Positions 1 through 5,907 of a DNA stretch of 6,994 bases are shown here, piece by piece. Numbering within the stretch: the stretch's first letter is position 1; each line of letters opens with the position of its first letter. The notes under the pieces are model-generated. The model was not told the DNA's origin. It made no database searches and worked only from the letters and a program-made list of their open reading frames with translations. The stretch spans positions 1-6,994 of the forward strand of contig CALNCC010000055.1 of assembly GCA_937875275.1 (NCBI GenBank), in the 5' to 3' direction. A program made the translations under genes and the position numbers. Origin of the DNA: an uncultured Dysgonomonas sp. (GTDB taxonomy: Bacteria > Bacteroidota > Bacteroidia > Bacteroidales > Dysgonomonadaceae).

Positions 1-1508
1 AGCTTGGCGGCACAGCCTCTCTCAATGCTGTAGTGCAAGGAGGCGATGCCCTTAGTGCTGAAGATAAATTAAAGCTTGCAGGCTTAATGGTTTACAACAT
101 CAATGTAAACACCGGGCTTTTTCTTGGTGTCTATGTATGGAACGGAACGGTATGGACCTACCTTACCGACAACAAAACGGCTACGCCTATGACTGTAGCA
201 ACTCAACCCAAAGCATTTTCTTTTTACCAAACAGGCAAGGAAAGCATCGCGGATGTAGAAGCCTTGACTTTCGGGGTAAATGCACCCATGGAAGATGATG
301 GATCGGGAACGGGAAGCATGGTAGCTGTACCTGTTAAATACCAATGGTTTCAAATTGTAGGAGGTAATGTTCATGCTCGTGTAGGAGATACTATCCGCGG
401 TGCCACCGAAGTTAGCTACAATCCTTATCCTGTGGTAATAAAAGGGACTACTCTTAATGCTAATAACGCAGGTTTTTACCGTTTCTACTGCGAGGCAAAA
501 GCAGATAACGGAGCGATTCTTATTTCCGATATTGCCGAAGTGGCTGTAGGCTGCGGAGCTAAAAACACTCAGGGCGAATGGCTTAGTTTTATGTGCTTCA
601 ACTTGGGGGCTGATATTGATATGACTATCGAAAAACAGAAGACACATCTCATGGCTTCTTATGAATATGATGCTATTAGCGGTTTACATCCTTATTCTGC
701 CGGCGAAGAAAAAGTTTGGGGAGACCTCTACCAATGGGGACGTATAGCCGACGGACATGAGAAACGCAGCGCAGATGGAATGACCTTGAAAGCTCATATA
801 TCTAATGTGGGCTTAGATAATGATCTTCATATTGTCAGTGGTAAAAGATGTTCGGCTACCGACGTGGGGCGTCCTTACCTACAGATAGGAAAAACAGATG
901 CAAATGGCAATAATAATGCTTGGTATGGTAAGTTTATTACCACCACAAACCCTCACAATTGGCATCCAGATCTAGACCAAAATACTCTTAATGCTTTGTG
1001 GCGTGCTGGTCGTTTTGTTCATAACGATCCTTGTGCTCACTTTAAAGAAAACGGTGATATGCAGGAGTTTTGGCATGAGGGGGCGGACCTCCAAGAAGAT
1101 GATTCTCAAGCTTGTGTCGATGCCGGTACTGCTTGGCGCACTCCTCAGCAGGAAGAATGGGGGGCTATCTACAAAGGGGGTGGTATTTCCGGGACTTCTG
1201 CTACGGCTACCGCCAATACATGGGAGTACTATAGAAAACAAGGAGGTAATACCGGTCTGACCCTTACTCGCGGCTTTGAAATCAAACCCGATGGCGTTAC
1301 TACTACGCTTTTTCTGCCGGCAAGTGGTCTCCGGGACGTTGCCGGTGGTGCTTTGCTCTATCGCCAGGGAGTGAATGGCTTCTACTGGAGTACTGGCACT
1401 GTAGGTACTAATAGCTACAACATGAATTTCAGTGGTGGTACAGTGAACAATGCTCACGCTAACCTCCGTGCCTACGGCTTCGCCTTGCGTTGTATCAAAC
1501 ATAATTAA
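1..1508 (+). CDS. Secreted surface protein with Ig-like and C-terminal FISUMP domains (5' partial)
   Basis: The reading frame is open from the first complete codon at position 3 to TAA at 1506-1508, giving 501 visible residues. The GTG at 33 is only an internal Val codon, because the frame continues upstream of the window. Counting residues from that GTG, 17-45 (AGLMVYN...VWNGTVWTYL) resemble the N-terminal motif of many Bacteroidales surface proteins. Residues ~52-172 look like an Ig-like beta-sandwich, with YQWFQ (103-107) and AGFYRFYC (146-153). Residues ~175-491 match the FISUMP (Fibrobacter succinogenes major paralogous) pattern: VWGDLYQWGR, WRTPQQEEW, LPASGLRD, NGFYWSTG and the terminal GFALRCIK. 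There is no T9SS sorting tail. Seven cysteines are visible (153, 174, 188, 273, 334, 361, 487), many for an exported protein. The role is probably surface display or adhesion, but no ligand or enzyme activity can be inferred. Signal peptide and anchor lie outside the window. Family assignment is confident; function is not. Confidence 0.85.
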   Translation, partial: LGGTASLNAVVQGGDALSAEDKLKLAGLMVYNINVNTGLFLGVYVWNGTVWTYLTDNKTATPMTVATQPKAFSFYQTGKESIADVEALTFGVNAPMEDDGSGTGSMVAVPVKYQWFQIVGGNVHARVGDTIRGATEVSYNPYPVVIKGTTLNANNAGFYRFYCEAKADNGAILISDIAEVAVGCGAKNTQGEWLSFMCFNLGADIDMTIEKQKTHLMASYEYDAISGLHPYSAGEEKVWGDLYQWGRIADGHEKRSADGMTLKAHISNVGLDNDLHIVSGKRCSATDVGRPYLQIGKTDANGNNNAWYGKFITTTNPHNWHPDLDQNTLNALWRAGRFVHNDPCAHFKENGDMQEFWHEGADLQEDDSQACVDAGTAWRTPQQEEWGAIYKGGGISGTSATATANTWEYYRKQGGNTGLTLTRGFEIKPDGVTTTLFLPASGLRDVAGGALLYRQGVNGFYWSTGTVGTNSYNMNFSGGTVNNAHANLRAYGFALRCIKHN

Positions 1509-1523
1509 TTTTATTTCTCTTTA

Positions 1524-1553
1524 TCCTGCCGCAGGTTGGTTCTTGCGGCAGGA
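1524..1553 (+). terminator. Strong hairpin after the FISUMP gene, probable terminator
   Basis: A 12-bp stem (1524-1535 with 1542-1553, core CCTGCCGCA/TGCGGCAGG, one G-T wobble) closes a 6-nt loop, TTGGTT. It begins 15 nt after the TAA. It is by far the most GC-rich spot in this gap. No T-tract follows on the plus strand, so termination is inferred from position and stability; the hairpin could also protect the mRNA 3' end. Confidence 0.6.
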
Positions 1554-1605
1554 ACATATTACAATCTATTTCAACATAATAGACATTATATATAATAAAT
1601 CATTA

Positions 1606-1781
1606 GGCACATAGAACACAATAGATTATAAAACGAAAAGCTTGCTAAAACAAAAGTTCACATAGCTGTAAAGCAATTTCATTACTTTACTTTTTAAAGT
1701 CAAAACCATAGGTATTGACAACTATGTGTTCTTTTTTAGGAAGAGATTTAAAAGAGCAAAAGCTACTGTGTCCTATGTGTT
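1606..1781. repeat. Long imperfect inverted repeat with four CACATAG heptamers; MITE-like or operator array
   Basis: CACATAG occurs at 1608-1614 and 1659-1665, and its reverse complement CTATGTG at 1722-1728 and 1773-1779. Heptamer spacing is 51 bp in both halves, so all four sites share one dyad axis near 1693/1694. Around the outer pair, 1608-1627 matches the reverse complement of 1760-1779 at 17 of 20 positions. Around the inner pair, AAAAG, CACATAG and TGT also match in register. The middle of each arm has diverged. TA dinucleotides flank both ends (1604-1605 and 1782-1783), as expected for a small non-autonomous element inserting at TA. No ORF lies inside. The alternatives are paired operators or a leader structure for the gene starting at 1808. 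The rest of the 1509-1807 gap is AT-rich, and I see no clear promoter in it. Confidence 0.55.
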
Positions 1782-1807
1782 TATAAAACTATTCGATATA
1801 AACTCTA

Positions 1808-3085
1808 ATGTATAAAGCAATTATGTTTTTAGTCCTTTCTTTGTTTTCCCTAAGCAGTTTGTGGGCACAAAGCATTCGGGTAGCATTCAGCTCTTATCCG
1901 CACTTGCCCTATTATTTTGCTCTCAAGCAAGGGAACAAAATGGATACCATCGTTTCCGGCTTTTTGGATGATGCCGGTAAAGCCCTCATCCTTATTCCGG
2001 AGCATTATTCATCGTTTCGGGGTATCGGGCGGCTGTCAGTAACTGATGGCTGCGAAACTTGCAGTATCTATAAAAAGAGTTTGAACATCATCGTTAATAA
2101 TGAAGATTTTACGATAAGCGAAAAGGCGGGTATGAATGAGGATGAAGCCATTTACCTCGCCTCGCCGGAAAACGAGTCTCTTCAAAACTATATGGCTCGT
2201 TACAAAGATTTTGCCGGGGAATTCAATGCTCTTGCCGTTTCGGCAAATGAAATGAAAGCTCTGTTCTATGCTTCACCCCAACAGCAGTTAGCCGATTTGA
2301 ACAAAAGGTATCAGGTCTTTTTGCAGGAGCTGCAGCAAAGTCCTCTCTATGCTGCCCGTATGATGGAGCTTTTGCTTTCTTTGTCGGGTGCCGGTAGCCG
2401 CTTCGGAATAGATTCCGAAACATTGCGGCAAGAACAGTTGTCGTTTATTACCGAAAAATTGGATTACATGGATCTTTATCATTCCGGTTTTTGGGAGACT
2501 ACTTTGGGCTTTTGGTGCGAACAAAATGTTTATCGCGAGGATAACGATAATGAGCTGCTTATCCAAAGTCGGCGTATGATCGACCGTATTGGGGATGACG
2601 TTTTCCTTCGTCGGGAAATGATTCAGGAAATTATCCGTCAGTTCAGCCGCTACGGAAAAGACATGCTCTTGCCCGAGTTGGGCGAGGACTACTTGACCAT
2701 CCCTATTTATGGAAAGTTGTCTCCGGCGCTATCGACAGAGGGTCTTCCGCTCCATCCCCGCAATTGTCTGATTGTTTTTTACGACAGCCATTGTGGCAGT
2801 TGTCACAACGAACTGCATGAACTGGCAAAACATTACAAAAGCCTGCTTAATAACGGGCACAACAGTATGGAGGTTATTTCTGTTGCGGCAGATATGGAAA
2901 AATCACAATTTGATGCCACTGCCGAAAAGCTTCCCTGGCACTATAAACTATGCGACTACAAAGGATTTGAAGGAGAAAATTTTTCCAACTATGGCATCGT
3001 AGCTACTCCTACCATCATCTTTGTTGACGAACAAGGTATTATAAGAGGACGTTATGCCCGATTAAAAGAGTTTTTAAAACAATGA
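1808..3085 (+). CDS. Exported thioredoxin-fold (TlpA-like) thiol-disulfide protein
   Basis: This 425-residue protein has a signal peptide (residues 1-20, hydrophobic core then LWA before Gln21) with no lipobox Cys, so it is probably soluble in the periplasm or surface-exposed. Residues ~22-105 form a beta-rich N-terminal region somewhat like DUF4369. Residues ~125-295 are mostly helical, comparable to the linker or DUF5106-type regions of Bacteroidales thioredoxin proteins. Residues ~298-425 are a thioredoxin-like domain: NCLIVFYDSHCGSC places the redox pair at Cys329 and Cys332, and VATPTIIFVDEQG supplies the expected cis-Pro at 401 and the following strand. CGSC differs from the usual CGPC. 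A second CxxC (CETC, 82-85) lies in the N-terminal region, with further cysteines at 237, 320 and 382. The family fact is that such proteins reduce or exchange disulfides in exported proteins; the substrate here is unknown. The ATG is chosen because the signal peptide follows directly. No Shine-Dalgarno site is present, as usual in this phylum. Confidence 0.85.
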   Translation: MYKAIMFLVLSLFSLSSLWAQSIRVAFSSYPHLPYYFALKQGNKMDTIVSGFLDDAGKALILIPEHYSSFRGIGRLSVTDGCETCSIYKKSLNIIVNNEDFTISEKAGMNEDEAIYLASPENESLQNYMARYKDFAGEFNALAVSANEMKALFYASPQQQLADLNKRYQVFLQELQQSPLYAARMMELLLSLSGAGSRFGIDSETLRQEQLSFITEKLDYMDLYHSGFWETTLGFWCEQNVYREDNDNELLIQSRRMIDRIGDDVFLRREMIQEIIRQFSRYGKDMLLPELGEDYLTIPIYGKLSPALSTEGLPLHPRNCLIVFYDSHCGSCHNELHELAKHYKSLLNNGHNSMEVISVAADMEKSQFDATAEKLPWHYKLCDYKGFEGENFSNYGIVATPTIIFVDEQGIIRGRYARLKEFLKQ

Positions 3086-3136
3086 GAAAATGAGATAATG
3101 TGCCAATGTGCTAATATGAAAATGTGCAGATGTGAA
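3081..3136 (+). repeat. 8-bp tandem array (consensus AATGTGnn) overlapping a stop codon
   Basis: Seven consecutive 8-bp units run AATGAGAA, AATGAGAT, AATGTGCC, AATGTGCT, AATATGAA, AATGTGCA, GATGTGAA, followed by AAT. The first unit begins inside the last codon (CAA, 3080-3082) and supplies the TGA stop (3083-3085) of the thioredoxin-fold gene. The second unit has TGA at the same place, so loss of one unit would leave the protein end unchanged. I recall similar AATGTGCT/AATGTGCC runs in gaps of other Bacteroidales genomes, but have not verified this. No coding role is seen. Confidence 0.75.
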
Positions 3137-3150
3137 AATAAAGAAGAAAA

Positions 3151-3186
3151 GACAGTCAAGAGTTTTCACTGTCGTTTGATTGCGAC
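3151..3186. other. Two overlapping small hairpins between the 8-bp array and the REP cluster
   Basis: GACAGT (3151-3156) pairs with ACTGTC (3168-3173) across an 11-nt loop. GTCG (3171-3174) pairs with CGAC (3183-3186) across 8 nt. The two stems share 3171-3173, so they are mutually exclusive. They could be a weak terminator for the preceding gene or the edge of the REP-like cluster. No T-tract follows. Confidence 0.35.
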
Positions 3187-3328
3187 CGTTGGAACGGATT
3201 TACAATCCGTTTCCTTCAATAATCTCAGGATTTATAATCCGAAATAAAAAAGGCTACCAGCCATGTTTCGGATTGCACAAATCCTGATAAAATCAGATAG
3301 CGGGATTATAAATCCCGCTGGACGGAGA
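3187..3328. repeat. Cluster of REP-like palindromes in mirror arrangement (BIME-like)
   Basis: Four palindromes share the core GGATT-loop-AATCC: 3193-3211 (AACGGATT tac AATCCGTT), 3228-3240, 3270-3284 and 3299-3319 (AGCGGGATT ata AATCCCGCT). Numbers two and three also invert each other: CAGGATT...ATCCGAAA at 3226-3244 faces TTTCGGATT...AATCCTG at 3266-3286. A small central hairpin, GGCT acc AGCC (3252-3262), sits near the dyad axis. CCGTTGGAACGGA (~3186-3198) and CCGCTGGACGGA (~3315-3326) recur near the two outer palindromes. This is the look of REP elements in opposite orientation. No RAYT (REP-associated tyrosine transposase) gene lies in the window. The cluster could terminate transcription or stabilise the upstream mRNA. 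Confidence 0.7.
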
Positions 3329-3346
3329 TACAAAAAGTATTAAAAA

Positions 3347-3372
3347 CTTAGCGTACATGGCGTCTTGGCGAG
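3347..3372. repeat. Short degenerate tandem array (CTTnGCGtn, 8-9 bp)
   Basis: Three contiguous units run CTTAGCGTA (3347-3355), CATGGCGT (3356-3363) and CTTGGCGAG (3364-3372), followed by AAA. The reverse strand reads as a CGCCAAGACG-type run, which resembles the CGCAAAGACG low-complexity repeats found between genes in many environmental bacteria (from memory). The stretch from 3373 to 3463 is AT-rich and shows no gene. Confidence 0.5.
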
Positions 3373-3463
3373 AAATGTTTTTCTAATGCTGAATTTAGTT
3401 TTAACAAAGAGCTTAAGAGTAAGTATCTAAAGACAATATATAATAACAAATAAATTAATCAAT

Positions 3464-3519
3464 CTCTCAAAACTATCCATAAGGCGTGCAAGTCTCCCCT
3501 TAAGTAAGGTTTTTGAGAG
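3464..3519 (+). promoter_or_regulatory. Possible 5' leader stem-loop ahead of the T9SS-secreted protein gene
   Basis: CTCTCAAAA (3464-3472) is perfectly complementary to TTTTGAGAG (3511-3519). The 38-nt interior contains a second small hairpin, CCTT AAGT AAGG (3498-3509), which abuts the right arm. The structure ends 17 nt before the ATG at 3537, so it would sit in the mRNA leader if transcription starts upstream of 3464. It could affect translation or mRNA stability, or be a relic of a dispersed repeat. No known riboswitch is recognised. Confidence 0.35.
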
Positions 3520-3536
3520 GCTTATTTAAACCAACA

Positions 3537-5570
3537 ATGAAAAAACAACTATTATCGTTTACAGTATTTCTGCTGCTGGCTTTATCCGGATATGCACAGC
3601 AGAATGTCGTTATGCTCAGCCATAGCCATGGTGGTATGAATATCTCCAGCACAGGCAAGATGTATGTCAAAGGGAGTATGGAGGCTGCCAGCCAAGACAC
3701 GGCTAATATATCCCTTCATGGAAATCTTTACCTGAGCGAGAGTTTTGTTCAGAATGCACAAAATCCGGTGTTTGCAGCGAGTACGGGCAGCCTGCATTTT
3801 GTCGACGCCACGGGCGCCGCGGCAGCTAAACGCCGTATCACAACAAGTGATGAAAGCACTTTCGACCGTACGGATCGTTACATCGCTTTTCCTCATGTAG
3901 TTATCGAAACCGATGATTCAGTTCATCTTCCGCACCGCATGGGTATGGATGCGCTTAGCATTAAGCAAGCGGGTGGTAAAACGGGAGCTCTCTACCTTGA
4001 GTCGAAGATCGAAAGCGATGGACTTTATGATGCCTCGTTGCGCATTACCTCTCCGGGTACTTCAACCGCTTTGGTCGATGCCGGAGCCGTAGTGCTAGAG
4101 AAGGATGTATCAGCTTTCCGCACACAGTCGGGTTCGGGGCTTTATCCTTTTGCCACGCCTTTTGCCGGAACGCAGCTATCGGGCTACTTTGCCGGTAACT
4201 GGGTACGTAAGCCCACGGTAGATGCTTCAAACAACCATCATACACAGTATGTATATGGCAACAAGGCTTCTAAAAACGATGCTAATGTAATAGATTTAGA
4301 TCAATATCTGTTTTATGCTGTCTATCCTTTGACCGCAGGACAACCCTACCTACTAAAATTGCGTGAAAAGGATTTCGATTACAGCAGCTTAAAGCCCGAT
4401 AACGGCCTTTCGGTTACTGGTGCAAATAGCGCAGACTACAACAAAGATAAATTCGTCCTCAATGGAAAAGTTTATACACTGAATGCTTATTCCGAGCAGC
4501 TTTTTGCCGACGATGCTTTGCCCACTTATGCAATAACAGCGAACACAGGAACAACCGTCAACTGGGTAATAGGTAATTCCTATACCGCAGCTATATCCAT
4601 AGAGAAATTGGCAGAAGCCATGAGAAGTAGTAATTTGAGTTTTTCTACTACCATATATATATACTCTCCAGGAGCACAAAAATACACACCGGTTGATATT
4701 ACCAATTCAAGTGGCATTGTACTTAGTGATTTGGACGAAATACCCGCTATGGGCGTATTTATGCTTCGTGTATCGAAAAACAATAACGCTACCGGCAGTT
4801 TCAAGGTAACAAAAGATATGCTGGTTCACAGCGGAAGTTCGTTAATAAGTAAGCCCAGCCTTAGTCCGGGTAAAAAGTCCTCTTATCAAGAGCAAGGGCG
4901 CTTATTGTTTAACCAGGTCAATTTGCGTGTAACTCCTTTGGATGATCCCTACACCTACGACATGATCGCAGTTGGTTTACGTAATGATGCTTCGTTGGGA
5001 AGCGATTCCTACGATATGGCGGCAGTACCTCTTTCGGGAGAAGGTTTCAATCTTTACAGCCAATCGCAATCGGGAAGCAAGCTATCCGTTAATGCTATCC
5101 CTGAAGATACGGAAAATATCGATTTGTATTTCAGTCCGTCTCCGAGCGAAGGCAGATTTCATCTGACGATTACCAATCAAGAAACACTTCTAACAGACGG
5201 TTTGTGGCTGGAAGACCTCTTAGCAGAAAAAACGATCGACCTGATGCTGGAAGGGGAGTATTCTTTCGAATCAGCTCCGGTTGATTCGGAAAAGCGTTTC
5301 AAGCTGCACTTCAAGAGACCTGATAGCTACGGTGATATCGAAACCGGCATTTATTCTCATTATCAGAACGACCATATTTTGTTGGGTAACCTGCAGGAAA
5401 TAGATGTAAATGCTCTGATATCTATTTACGACATGCAAGGACGTCAGTTGATCAGCAGCCGCGTAACGGGATATCCGGAGTTCGGCATTCCAGCCAATCT
5501 ACCGGAGGGTGTCTATATCATAAAGGTGAAGGGAGAACGTAACTATAACGCCAAATTTATTAAACAATAA
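3537..5570 (+). CDS. T9SS-secreted cell-surface protein with C-terminal sorting domain
   Basis: This 677-residue protein starts at ATG 3537. An in-frame TTG at 3513 would add eight residues but lies within a leader hairpin, while the ATG gives a textbook signal peptide: MKKQ, a hydrophobic core, then SGYA cleaved before Gln21. Residues ~22-190 are beta-rich and Gly/Ser/Asp-rich, with HVVIETDDSVHLP resembling strands of other large T9SS cargo. Around 400-412, DEIPAMGVFMLRV resembles the IPAMQGFFVRV motif frequent in these proteins. Residues ~450-592 look like the beta-sandwich that often precedes the sorting domain. Residues ~603-677 are the T9SS sorting domain, with ISIYDMQGRQLISS, LPEGVYIIKV and the terminal KFIKQ. 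The domain directs export across the outer membrane and is then normally removed on attachment to the surface or release. There are no cysteines and no recognisable catalytic motif, so an adhesive or structural role is more likely than an enzyme. T9SS components are not in the window. Confidence 0.88.
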   Translation: MKKQLLSFTVFLLLALSGYAQQNVVMLSHSHGGMNISSTGKMYVKGSMEAASQDTANISLHGNLYLSESFVQNAQNPVFAASTGSLHFVDATGAAAAKRRITTSDESTFDRTDRYIAFPHVVIETDDSVHLPHRMGMDALSIKQAGGKTGALYLESKIESDGLYDASLRITSPGTSTALVDAGAVVLEKDVSAFRTQSGSGLYPFATPFAGTQLSGYFAGNWVRKPTVDASNNHHTQYVYGNKASKNDANVIDLDQYLFYAVYPLTAGQPYLLKLREKDFDYSSLKPDNGLSVTGANSADYNKDKFVLNGKVYTLNAYSEQLFADDALPTYAITANTGTTVNWVIGNSYTAAISIEKLAEAMRSSNLSFSTTIYIYSPGAQKYTPVDITNSSGIVLSDLDEIPAMGVFMLRVSKNNNATGSFKVTKDMLVHSGSSLISKPSLSPGKKSSYQEQGRLLFNQVNLRVTPLDDPYTYDMIAVGLRNDASLGSDSYDMAAVPLSGEGFNLYSQSQSGSKLSVNAIPEDTENIDLYFSPSPSEGRFHLTITNQETLLTDGLWLEDLLAEKTIDLMLEGEYSFESAPVDSEKRFKLHFKRPDSYGDIETGIYSHYQNDHILLGNLQEIDVNALISIYDMQGRQLISSRVTGYPEFGIPANLPEGVYIIKVKGERNYNAKFIKQ

Positions 5571-5617
5571 GTAACAGAATTTACGCAAGTTAGACGAATT
5601 AAAAAGAAGTTACACAA
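5571..5617 (+). repeat. Degenerate 9-10 bp tandem array (GTTACnnAA), starting at a stop codon
   Basis: Contiguous units run GTAACAGAA, TTTACGCAA, GTTAGACGAA, TTAAAAAGAA and GTTACACAA. The first unit starts at the base after TAA (5568-5570) of the T9SS cargo gene. The same unit family recurs in opposite orientation at 5745-5772. No function is evident. Confidence 0.6.
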
Positions 5618-5622
5618 TTGAT

Positions 5623-5676
5623 AGTGGACAGTTTACAGTGGACAGAAAGCAGAAAGCAGAAAGCAGAAAGCAGAAA
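5623..5676 (+). repeat. AGTGGACAG direct repeat running into AGAAAGC tandem repeat
   Basis: AGTGGACAG occurs at 5623-5631 and 5637-5645, with a 14-bp period. It runs directly into four perfect copies of the 7-mer AGAAAGC (5644-5671) plus a partial copy, AGAAA. Perfect 7-bp copies suggest recent slippage, so copy number may vary between strains. No ORF crosses it. Confidence 0.8.
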
Positions 5677-5679
5677 AGA

Positions 5680-5744
5680 GAATGAATCTAAAATTTTGAA
5701 TCTGAAATCTTGACTCTTGACTCTAAAATTTTCTTTATTCATTC
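5680..5744. repeat. Inverted GAATGAAT arms with repeated CTAAAATTTT
   Basis: GAATGAAT (5680-5687) is inverted as ATTCATTC (5737-5744). CTAAAATTTT occurs directly twice (5688-5697 and 5723-5732), and its AAAATTTT core is itself palindromic. Between these copies TGACTCT is repeated in tandem (5711-5724). Together with the flanking 9-bp arrays, this makes the whole gap roughly mirror-symmetrical. Confidence 0.6.
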
Positions 5745-5772
5745 TTCCTGTAACTTCAGTAACTTGCGTAAC
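5745..5772 (-). repeat. Inverted copy of the 9-bp GTTACnnAA array
   Basis: On the minus strand three contiguous units read GTTACGCAA (5772-5764), GTTACTGAA (5763-5755) and GTTACAGGAA (5754-5745). TAACTTGCGTAA (5760-5771) is a perfect 12-bp inverted match to TTACGCAAGTTA (5581-5592), and TGTAACTT matches AAGTTACA in the left array. The stretch from 5773 to 5907 is AT-rich and holds no gene. Confidence 0.65.
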
Positions 5773-5822
5773 ATCAATAAGTAATATAAAACAAAGATCA
5801 CGGACAAATCAATAACGTATCG

Positions 5823-5887
5823 TTCTAATGTATATAATTGGAATTAGAATATAGATTCATGATTTTTTGTTACGTTATAAATAACGT
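5823..5887. promoter_or_regulatory. Two dyads in the leader of the small membrane protein gene
   Basis: TTCTAAT (5823-5829) is inverted as ATTAGAA (5843-5849) with a 13-nt spacer. ACGTTAT AA ATAACGT (5872-5887) is a perfect 7-bp-arm palindrome ending 20 nt before the ATG at 5908, and a further AATAACGTA lies near 5809-5817. These could be protein-binding sites near the promoter. No exact Bacteroidota -7 box (TAnnTTTG) with a correctly spaced -33 TTTG is seen, so the promoter position is undetermined. Confidence 0.3.
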
Positions 5888-5907
5888 TTTGATCAAAACA
5901 CTAAACA

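Noticed and set aside
33..35. GTG at 33 as the start of the first gene
   Set aside because: The frame stays open to the window edge (LGGTASLNAV precedes it) and no signal peptide follows the GTG, so the gene is truncated by the window.
84..647. 187-residue minus-strand ORF opposite the FISUMP gene
   Set aside because: It lies antisense to a clearly recognised domain protein, and its translation shows no family motif or plausible start context.
972..1502. 176-residue minus-strand ORF opposite the FISUMP domain
   Set aside because: It is a shadow of conserved FISUMP coding sequence, with a low-complexity Ser/Thr composition and no recognisable domain.
1683..1740. Possible Bacteroidota promoter (TTTG / TAnnTTTG) upstream of the thioredoxin-fold gene
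   Set aside because: No -7 box with a correctly spaced -33 box was found; the TTGACA-like TATTGACA at 1713-1720 has no convincing partner and is the wrong consensus for this phylum's housekeeping sigma factor.
3389..3410. TAGTTTTA near 3398 as a -7 box for the T9SS cargo gene
   Set aside because: It lacks the final G of TAnnTTTG and no TTTG lies at the right distance upstream.
3513..3515. TTG at 3513 as start of the T9SS cargo gene
   Set aside because: It lies inside a leader stem and would put eight residues before a classic MKK signal peptide that starts at ATG 3537.
5644..5676. CRISPR array or coding repeat made of AGAAAGC units
   Set aside because: The units are 7 bp with no spacers, and no ORF crosses them; this is simple tandem slippage.
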